NCBI GenBank assembly: GCA_964356745.1 | Contig: CAYHIW010000032.1 | Location: 1-10,328, forward strand | DNA from: CAYHIW01 sp964356745 | Lineage (GTDB): Bacteria > Patescibacteriota > Microgenomatia > UBA1406 > GWC2-37-13 | DNA: 10,328 bases | Direction: 5' to 3' | Part shown: positions 5,646 to 10,328 of the stretch, one piece after another | Numbering within the stretch: the stretch's first letter is position 1 | Layout of the letters: each line of letters starts with the position of its first letter | Program-made: the position numbers and the translations under genes | Notes under the pieces: generated by a model | The model's input: the letters and a program-made list of their open reading frames with translations, nothing else | The model's database searches: none | Told to the model about the DNA's origin: nothing

Positions 5646-5697
5646 TTGTTTTTATTAAGAGTTTATGATATAGTATTATTCTTCAGGAGCAAGGAGG
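5646..5697 (+). promoter_or_regulatory. S1 gene promoter and Shine-Dalgarno site
   Basis: TTGTTT (5646-5651), a 17-bp spacer ending in TGA, and TATAGT (5669-5674) form an extended -10 promoter with a start near 5681. The leader then carries AAGGAGG at 5691-5697, the only full Shine-Dalgarno match in front of a gene in this window. Its distance to the ATG at 5712 is 14 nt, longer than usual, and no other ATG, GTG or TTG lies at a normal distance in the reading frame. Confidence 0.6.
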
Positions 5698-5711
5698 ATC
5701 ATATAATAAAG

Positions 5712-6791
5712 ATGCTAAAAACGAAAAAGAAAACCAACATAGCAAATCACCCAATGGCGGCCCTCTTACAATCCCACGCAGTACCAAGTCTTAAAAAAGG
5801 TACAGAAATAAGCGCTCAAATCGTGTCAATCTCAAAAAAAGGAGTCTTTTTTAATATTGGCGCAAAAGCACAAGCAGTGCTTGGTGACCGCGAGGTAAAA
5901 GAAATTGGAACGTACCTCCCTTACTTAAAAACAGGCGATAGCGTGCGAGTTCGAATCATCTCAGAAGAATCACGAGAGGGTTTTCCCGTGGTTTCAATGC
6001 AAAAGTTTTTTGATAAGGGTAAATGGGAAATCTTACAAGAGAAGAAAAACAACGAAGAAGAAATTGAAGTTATGTGTGGTGAATATGGTAAAGGAGGCGT
6101 CTTTATCGACTTTATGGGAATACGAGGAGTTATTCCCAAGATTCAACTAGTAGACGCGTACATTAATAATCCCGAGAAACTTACCAACCAAAGAATTAAG
6201 GTAAAAGTTCTTGAAGTAGATCAGCTCAAAAATAGATTGGTTGTTTCGCAAAAAGCAGCGCTTCTTAAAATATCTCAAAAAGAACTAAGGGCGTTATTTG
6301 ATAAGATTAAAATCGGAGATAAAAAGAAAGCAAAAGTTCTCGGTGTTTCGGAGTTCGGTATTTTTTGTGAAATAGACGGAGTCGAAGGTCTTATTCATAT
6401 ATCTGAAATTTCATGGGAAAAAGTGACGGACATAGCGACGTTTACAAAACCAGGAGAGATGATTGACGTTTCGGTTGTTGAGAAAAACCCAGAAGATCTC
6501 AAACTAAATCTTTCAATAAAACGTTTATCTGGAGATCCATGGGATGGAATTGAAGAGAGATATCCAAAAGACAAGGAAGTCGAAGGAGAAGTTGTGAGAA
6601 AAGAAAAATACGGATACTTTGTCAAGCTTGAACCAGGAATAGAGGGACTTATTCATTCGAGTAAACTAAGTGGCGAAGAAGCGTACAAACCAGGACAAAA
6701 AATAAAAGCCTATATAGAACGAGTAAACAAACCAGCAAGACGACTAAGTCTTGTCCTTCCTCAAACTGAAAAACCAGTCACCTACCGCTAA
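5712..6791 (+). CDS. rpsA: Four-repeat S1-domain RNA-binding protein (ribosomal protein S1-like)
   Basis: Probably the ribosomal S1-like protein that binds mRNA at the small subunit. Four S1/OB repeats are seen at about 30-97, 117-182, 201-271 and 287-348. The third and fourth are the most canonical, with FGIFCEIDGVEGLIHISEIS and YGYFVKLEPGIEGLIHSSKLS. The second is the most divergent. Four repeats match the short S1 proteins of many Gram-positive and CPR bacteria, fewer than the six of E. coli. The frame stays open back to a TTG at 5646, but that codon lies in the -35 hexamer, so the ATG at 5712 after the Shine-Dalgarno site is chosen (359 residues). Basic residues KTKKK open the protein. 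It is divergent from the recombinase and followed by a palindrome and the secretion operon. Confidence 0.88.
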   Translation: MLKTKKKTNIANHPMAALLQSHAVPSLKKGTEISAQIVSISKKGVFFNIGAKAQAVLGDREVKEIGTYLPYLKTGDSVRVRIISEESREGFPVVSMQKFFDKGKWEILQEKKNNEEEIEVMCGEYGKGGVFIDFMGIRGVIPKIQLVDAYINNPEKLTNQRIKVKVLEVDQLKNRLVVSQKAALLKISQKELRALFDKIKIGDKKKAKVLGVSEFGIFCEIDGVEGLIHISEISWEKVTDIATFTKPGEMIDVSVVEKNPEDLKLNLSIKRLSGDPWDGIEERYPKDKEVEGEVVRKEKYGYFVKLEPGIEGLIHSSKLSGEEAYKPGQKIKAYIERVNKPARRLSLVLPQTEKPVTYR

Positions 6792-6813
6792 CAATAAAAC
6801 ACTACTCTTAGAG

Positions 6814-6829
6814 CATAGAACGTTCTATG
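6814..6829. terminator. Perfect 16-bp palindrome after the S1 gene (terminator or operator)
   Basis: CATAGAACGTTCTATG is an exact palindrome 23 bp after the S1 stop. As RNA it could fold with a CATAGA stem and ACGT loop, followed by a T-rich stretch (TTTTATGTTTC), a weak intrinsic terminator. Its right half, CGTTCTATGTT (6821-6831), recurs with one mismatch as CGTTCCATGTT at 6842-6852. The second copy is 21 bp, about two helical turns, further on and runs into the PrgI -10 element. That would instead suit a protein-binding operator. Confidence 0.45.
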
Positions 6830-6848
6830 TTTTATGTTTCGCGTTCCA

Positions 6849-6857
6849 TGTTACACT
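6849..6857 (+). promoter_or_regulatory. Extended -10 promoter of the PrgI operon, leaderless layout
   Basis: TGT followed by TACACT (6852-6857) is an extended -10 element. Exactly six bases (GAAAGT) separate it from the ATG at 6864. No good -35 is visible. The spacing matches the leaderless layout found before the genes starting at 904 and 2113, and it excludes the alternative ATG at 6834, which would lie upstream of the promoter. Confidence 0.55.
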
Positions 6858-6863
6858 GAAAGT

Positions 6864-7634
6864 ATGGAGCAGCATCCGATTCCACGTCAGATTACTACCT
6901 TTGAATTTAAATTGGTTGGTTTTATGACGCTTCGTCAATTCGTCTACCTTTTGGTTGCAATTCCCTTAGCCGCAATCTCATTCAAAATACCCATATTTTT
7001 CGTTAATATTCTTTTGCCCATTTTCTTTGTTTCGATAGGTGTGGCTCTTGCTTTTTTGCCGATAAACGACCGACCACTCGACATTTTTATAAACAATCTA
7101 TTTAAGAGATTAACATCGCCGACACAATATACGTATCACAAACACAACGAACCATTATTTTTTTTGACAAACCTTATTTACGCATCTGATCCTCACAAAG
7201 TTCTCGCCCACATTGACGTTCAAACAAAACTAACTAATTACTTATCCAAAAATACAACCATTCCGTCACCACAATCTAATCCAATACAGATGCAAAGTAC
7301 GGTAGCCGCAGTAAACGCAACTCCAATACAAGCACAAGTGCAAACGATTACACCCGCCGAAAAAAGACCATCACTTTCAGGAGCTATTAAAAATCACAAG
7401 AACTTACCACTACCTGGAATTTTGATTTATGTACGTGATGGTTCTGGAAAGACGGTGAGAATATTAAAAACAAATCCACACGGTGTCTTTGCGACATATA
7501 GTCCTCTTGTTTCTGGCGACTACAATCTTGAACTAAAAGATCCAAAAGGCGGATACTTTTTTGATACAATGAAAGTTACTCTTAACGAAGCCGGTAGCGC
7601 TCCACTTGAATTTGTTTCAAAAGAAGTTTTATAA
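6864..7634 (+). CDS. PrgI family membrane protein fused to a carboxypeptidase-regulatory-like domain
   Basis: First gene of a type IV secretion-like operon. PrgI proteins are small inner-membrane partners of VirB4-type ATPases in Gram-positive conjugation systems and are common in CPR genomes. Residues 1-20 carry the family opening, EQHPIPRQITTFEFKLVGFM. Two membrane helices follow at about 22-42 and 44-66, then a basic amphipathic region to about 115. A Gln/Pro/Thr-rich linker spans about 130-170. Residues 171-256 form an extra domain (LSGAI, LPLPGILIYVRD, GKTVRILKTNPHGVF, SGDYNLELKDP) with the pattern of a carboxypeptidase-regulatory or Cna-B-like beta sandwich. The start at 6864 is chosen because the protein then opens as in the family and the -10 element sits six bases upstream. 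The TraC-like gene begins 6 nt after the stop. Confidence 0.85.
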   Translation: MEQHPIPRQITTFEFKLVGFMTLRQFVYLLVAIPLAAISFKIPIFFVNILLPIFFVSIGVALAFLPINDRPLDIFINNLFKRLTSPTQYTYHKHNEPLFFLTNLIYASDPHKVLAHIDVQTKLTNYLSKNTTIPSPQSNPIQMQSTVAAVNATPIQAQVQTITPAEKRPSLSGAIKNHKNLPLPGILIYVRDGSGKTVRILKTNPHGVFATYSPLVSGDYNLELKDPKGGYFFDTMKVTLNEAGSAPLEFVSKEVL

Positions 7635-7640
7635 CAATAT

Positions 7641-8297
7641 ATGGCCGTAAAAAAACCAACACCATCAGCAAACGCAACAACACAGGTATTTACTGAAATC
7701 GACGAAATTCAAGACGATGTTTTGTTAATGAAGGATTACTCTGCCGTAACGATTATTGAGGTTGGGGCGGTAAATTTCTGGCTTTTGTCAGAAGAAGAAC
7801 AAGCTTCAATGATCTATGCGTTTGGGAATTTATTAAATTCCTTATCTTTTCCCGTTCAGATTCTGATTGTTTCCAAGAAAATGGACATATCTTCTTACTT
7901 AGAATATCTTACGACAAAGACCTCAACACAGACGGACCCTCTCGTCAAAGATCAGCTTTTGAAGTACGAAGAATTCATTAAAAATATCGTCAAGAAAACA
8001 ACGGTGTTGGAAAAACGATTTTTCTTTGCTGTTCCATTTACACCACTCGAGCTTGGGATAGAAGGGGCTAAAGGAAAAAATCTTGACAAACAGTACGTTA
8101 TTACTCGCGCCAAAGCATCTCTGTACCCCAAACGAGATAATCTCGTGAGACTTCTTTTGAAAACAGGATTAAAAGCAGTTCCCCTGCAAAAACAAGGAAT
8201 TGTCGAACTTTTATACAACCTTTACAATCCATCGGCTACTGGAATGCAGTTGTCAACCGTTGAAAGTTATACCGATGTTGTTTTGACCCATCAATAA
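7641..8297 (+). CDS. TraC-like protein, detached N-terminal domain of a VirB4-type ATPase
   Basis: A 218-residue soluble protein with no signal peptide or membrane helix. It resembles the TraC-like domain proteins found between PrgI and VirB4 genes in CPR genomes. The core begins near residue 18. The stretch VTIIEVGAVNFWLLSEEEQ, the segment FPVQILIVSKKMDISSYLEYL and the later EKRFFFAVPF resemble the N-terminal part of VirB4/TraC conjugation ATPases, which contacts the membrane complex. There is no Walker motif. It lies 6 nt after the PrgI gene and 3 nt before the ATPase gene, so translation is probably coupled, and no Shine-Dalgarno sequence is needed or seen. The likely role is an adaptor between the PrgI membrane protein and the ATPase. 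Family assignment is from context and remembered motifs. Confidence 0.75.
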   Translation: MAVKKPTPSANATTQVFTEIDEIQDDVLLMKDYSAVTIIEVGAVNFWLLSEEEQASMIYAFGNLLNSLSFPVQILIVSKKMDISSYLEYLTTKTSTQTDPLVKDQLLKYEEFIKNIVKKTTVLEKRFFFAVPFTPLELGIEGAKGKNLDKQYVITRAKASLYPKRDNLVRLLLKTGLKAVPLQKQGIVELLYNLYNPSATGMQLSTVESYTDVVLTHQ

Positions 8298-8300
8298 CCT

Positions 8301-10043
8301 ATGTTCGGTTCAAAAAAGAAGCAAAAACAAAACGGGAACGGTCAGGCGCACAACGTAGCAAACGTACTCGCTTCAGGATCATTGAGTGTCAAAGACATAG
8401 TAGCTCCATCATTTATCGAAGTTGATTTTACACACATCAAAATCGACGAAAAATATTACAGAACACTTTTTGTGGTTGGGTATCCTCGATATGTCTCGTC
8501 AAATTGGCTGTACTCACTGGTGACGTTTGAGCACCCTCTTTTTATCTCGATGTTTATCTACCCCTCAGAGTCGAAAGAAGTGCTGGAAGAGTTAAAGCGA
8601 AAAATTGGAGAAATGGAAGCGACGATTGAAAACGATATGAAAGGTGGCAAGGCAGTTGACCCAACTGTGCAGGTTGCCTTGGACGACGCACTTTCGCTTC
8701 AGGCAGAACTTGCCAAGGGAGCAGAGCGGTTTTTCCAGTTCGGGCTTTATATCACTATTCCCGCAGATACACTGGACGAACTGAATCAAATCAGCAAACA
8801 GGTTGAGTCGATCTTGTCATCGCTTCTTATCATCTCAAAAACCGCAACGCTTCAGATGGAAGAGGGATTTAAATCAACACTTCCTATGTTTTACGACAAA
8901 CTTCAAGTATGGCGAAATATGGACACCACATCGCTTGCGATGACGTTTCCTTTTTCAACGGCATCACTGACCAGAAACGAGGGAGTTTTGTACGGAATCA
9001 ACCAACACGACGGTAGTCTTATCATATTTGACCGGTTCACACTAGAAAATGCAAATTCTGTAATTCTAGGAAAGTCCGGAGGTGGAAAAAGTTTCTTTGT
9101 CAAACTTGAGACGCTTCGGCTTATGATGATGGGAGTCGATGTTATTATTATTGATCCGGAAAACGAGTATAAAAAGCTAACCCAGTCAGTAGGAGGAGAG
9201 TTTGTTGAGTTTAGCGCCTCTTCTAAATATAAAATCAATCCATTCGATCTTTCAAAAGAAAATCCCGAACCCGACGAACTTCAGAACAAGATTCTTGACC
9301 TACACTCTCTTATGAGAGTGATCATGGGAGATCTTACTCCAGCTCAAGACGCACTTCTTGACCGCGCGCTTGTCTTGACGTATCAGGCGAAGAATATTAC
9401 ACAGGATCCATCAACGTTTAAAAACGAACCTCCACTTCTTGAAGATCTGTTTAAGATATTTAAAGGTATGGAGACGCAGGAAGGGAAAGAGCTCGCAGAC
9501 AGGCTTGAGAAGTTTGTCTCAGGGTCTGCTGCTGGGATTTTCAATCAACAGTCGAGCTTTGATATTAAAAATAAATTTACGGTGTTTGGGATCCGCGATC
9601 TTGAAGAGAATTTGAGGCCGGTTGCGATGTATATTGTGCTTGATTATATCTGGAACAGAGTACGACGTGATAAGAAAAAGAGAGTTCTCATTGTAGATGA
9701 GGCTTGGTATCTAATCAAAAACAAAGACTCGGGCGCGTATCTCTTTAGTTTTGCAAAGCGTGCTCGTAAGTATGGACTAGGGTTAACGACAATAACTCAA
9801 GATGTTGAAGACTTTTTAGCAACAAACGAGGGAAAGGCTATTGTGACAAACTCTAGTCTTCAGATTATTTTGAAACAATCAACTGCGGCGGTGGACCAAA
9901 TTACCAAGACGTTTTATCTTACTGGTGGTGAGAAACACTTTCTTTTATCTGCGGGAGTTGGAGAGGGACTTTTCTTCGCAGGTCAGTCTCATGTGGGATT
10001 TCGTGCTATAGCTTCTGAGCACGAAAAAAGCATCATCGAATAA
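8301..10043 (+). CDS. VirB4/TraC-like conjugative transfer ATPase
   Basis: Hexameric motor ATPase of a type IV secretion-like system, expected at the cytoplasmic face of the membrane. Residues 1-30 are basic and low complexity. The N-terminal domain (about 35-215) has the family stretch VVGYPRYVSSNWLYSLVTFEHP and a likely coiled coil at about 90-140. The motor domain runs from about 225 to the end, with Walker A GKSGGGKS (257-264), the IIIDPENEY segment (282-290), Walker B RVLIVDEAW (461-469), ITQDVEDFL (498-506) and a C-terminal NSSLQIILKQS region. At 580 residues it is shorter than VirB4 proteins of about 800, consistent with part of the N-terminal domain being supplied by the preceding gene. 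It ends 4 bp from the convergent tRNA gene. No relaxase or coupling protein is in the window, so pilus or DNA uptake roles remain possible. Confidence 0.92.
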   Translation: MFGSKKKQKQNGNGQAHNVANVLASGSLSVKDIVAPSFIEVDFTHIKIDEKYYRTLFVVGYPRYVSSNWLYSLVTFEHPLFISMFIYPSESKEVLEELKRKIGEMEATIENDMKGGKAVDPTVQVALDDALSLQAELAKGAERFFQFGLYITIPADTLDELNQISKQVESILSSLLIISKTATLQMEEGFKSTLPMFYDKLQVWRNMDTTSLAMTFPFSTASLTRNEGVLYGINQHDGSLIIFDRFTLENANSVILGKSGGGKSFFVKLETLRLMMMGVDVIIIDPENEYKKLTQSVGGEFVEFSASSKYKINPFDLSKENPEPDELQNKILDLHSLMRVIMGDLTPAQDALLDRALVLTYQAKNITQDPSTFKNEPPLLEDLFKIFKGMETQEGKELADRLEKFVSGSAAGIFNQQSSFDIKNKFTVFGIRDLEENLRPVAMYIVLDYIWNRVRRDKKKRVLIVDEAWYLIKNKDSGAYLFSFAKRARKYGLGLTTITQDVEDFLATNEGKAIVTNSSLQIILKQSTAAVDQITKTFYLTGGEKHFLLSAGVGEGLFFAGQSHVGFRAIASEHEKSIIE

Positions 10044-10047
10044 TTAG

Positions 10048-10120
10048 TGGACCTGAGGGGACTCGAACCCCTAACCTTCTCTATGCCATAGAGACGCGCT
10101 AGCCATTGCGCCACAGGCCC
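10048..10120 (-). tRNA. tRNA-Ala (anticodon GGC)
   Basis: Read on the minus strand, 73 nt fold into a complete cloverleaf. The acceptor stem is GGGCCTG with CAGGTCC, including the G3-U70 wobble that marks alanine tRNAs. The D stem is GCGC/GCGC, the anticodon stem TCTCT/AGAGA around the loop ATGGCAT (anticodon GGC), the variable loop AGGTT, and the T arm AGGGG-TTCGAGT-CCCCT. The discriminator base is A. CCA is not encoded (ACT follows), so a CCA-adding enzyme is needed. The 5' leader would be removed by RNase P, which here may be the HARP protein encoded at 1472-2113. It is convergent with the VirB4-like gene, 4 bp from its stop. Confidence 0.96.
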
Positions 10121-10139
10121 TTCGTCGCTTTGCTCCTCT

Positions 10140-10197
10140 GGGTAAACCCTTCTTCTGTTGTTCAGGGTAAACCCTTCTCTGCCGCTCTGGGTAAACC
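10140..10197. repeat. Three GGGTAAACC repeats in the tRNA leader
   Basis: GGGTAAACC occurs at 10140-10148, 10165-10173 and 10189-10197, at 25 and 24 bp steps. Flanking bases are also partly shared: CTCTGG or TTCAGG before, CCTTCT after the first two. Each copy can pair with itself: GGG-TAAA-CCC for the first two, and CTGG-GTAAA-CCAG for the third. On the minus strand they lie between the predicted tRNA promoter and the tRNA, so they would be transcribed in its 5' leader. Confidence 0.65.
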
Positions 10198-10212
10198 AGC
10201 TTGATAAAGGTA

Positions 10213-10218
10213 ATTATA
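10213..10218 (-). promoter_or_regulatory. -10 element of the tRNA-Ala gene
   Basis: A perfect TATAAT on the minus strand, preceded by TTG. No convincing -35 hexamer lies 16-18 bp further upstream. Transcription would begin near 10206, about 86 nt before the mature tRNA. The placement makes it the most likely tRNA promoter, but a closer, weaker one cannot be excluded. Confidence 0.45.
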
Positions 10219-10328
10219 CAAAATGAAAGCCTCTAGAACCGTTTGTATGCGCCATGTGGCTTCAGATCGCATCCCACACCCTTGACTCACTACCATCTTT
10301 CGATACATCGAAGTGTGTTGAGGATGTT

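Noticed and set aside
6834..6863. Upstream ATG that would extend the PrgI protein by ten residues
   Set aside because: The extension would begin upstream of the -10 element and adds residues unlike the PrgI family opening.
10140..10197. CRISPR array
   Set aside because: The repeats are only 9 bp with diverging flanks, and the intervals (15-16 bp) are far shorter than spacers. No cas gene is present.
10299..10312. Inverted repeat TTCGAT-AC-ATCGAA near the end
   Set aside because: The stem is six bases with a two-base loop and no T tract follows, so it is neither a good terminator nor clearly more than chance.
10164..10328. Minus-strand frame open from the window end to a TGA within the repeats (about 54 codons)
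   Set aside because: It has no recognisable motif, runs through the tRNA promoter and the repeats, and would end in TGA, unlike all other genes here. It could still be the end of a gene outside the window.
10254..10328. Plus-strand ATG with 25 open codons to the window end
   Set aside because: There is no -10 element at the leaderless distance and no Shine-Dalgarno sequence, and the piece is too short to judge.

Overview
The window looks like a chromosomal origin region from a Candidate Phyla Radiation (Patescibacteria) bacterium, probably of the Microgenomates/Katanobacteria type. This rests on the gene content and style: a compact AT-rich layout, dnaA and dnaN around an origin, a PrgI / TraC-like / VirB4-like operon typical of these lineages, a VirB2-like pilin, a four-repeat S1 protein, and very few Shine-Dalgarno sequences. 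The lineage is inferred from gene families; no marker phylogeny was possible.

Left part (1-2128): a cysteine-bearing VirB2-like pilin (+); a small surface protein with an LPXTG-like tail (-); a two-TM protein of unknown function (+); and a PIN-domain protein (-) that I recognise as HARP, the homologue of the Aquifex protein-only RNase P (also annotated as 'RNA ligase partner'). The last two genes converge and overlap by 152 bp.

Origin part (2129-4732): a perfect inverted pair of DnaA boxes just ahead of dnaA, then dnaA, a 114-bp dnaA-dnaN gap, and dnaN. The gap has DnaA boxes, a short GC-rich stretch, CTA-type DnaA-trio repeats and an AT-rich tract, in the order described for the basal unwinding element of bacterial origins. 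Converging on dnaN is a XerC/D-like tyrosine recombinase whose nucleophilic Tyr position is Phe and whose HxxR His position is Asn, so it is probably not a normal recombinase.

Right part (5593-10328): a divergent promoter region, an S1-domain RNA-binding protein that has the only strong Shine-Dalgarno sequence in the window, then the operon PrgI fusion - TraC-like - VirB4-like ATPase. It ends with a tRNA-Ala(GGC) gene on the minus strand. The predicted leader of that tRNA carries three copies of a 9-bp GGGTAAACC repeat.

A recurring regulatory theme is a -10 hexamer (TATACT, TACACT or TATGAT) only 5-6 nt before the ATG. This predicts leaderless mRNAs for up to five genes, and it helped choose two start codons (2113 and 6864). 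The functional picture is replication initiation, tRNA maturation/translation, and a reduced type IV secretion/pilus-like envelope machine whose pilin and ATPase genes lie on either side of the origin.
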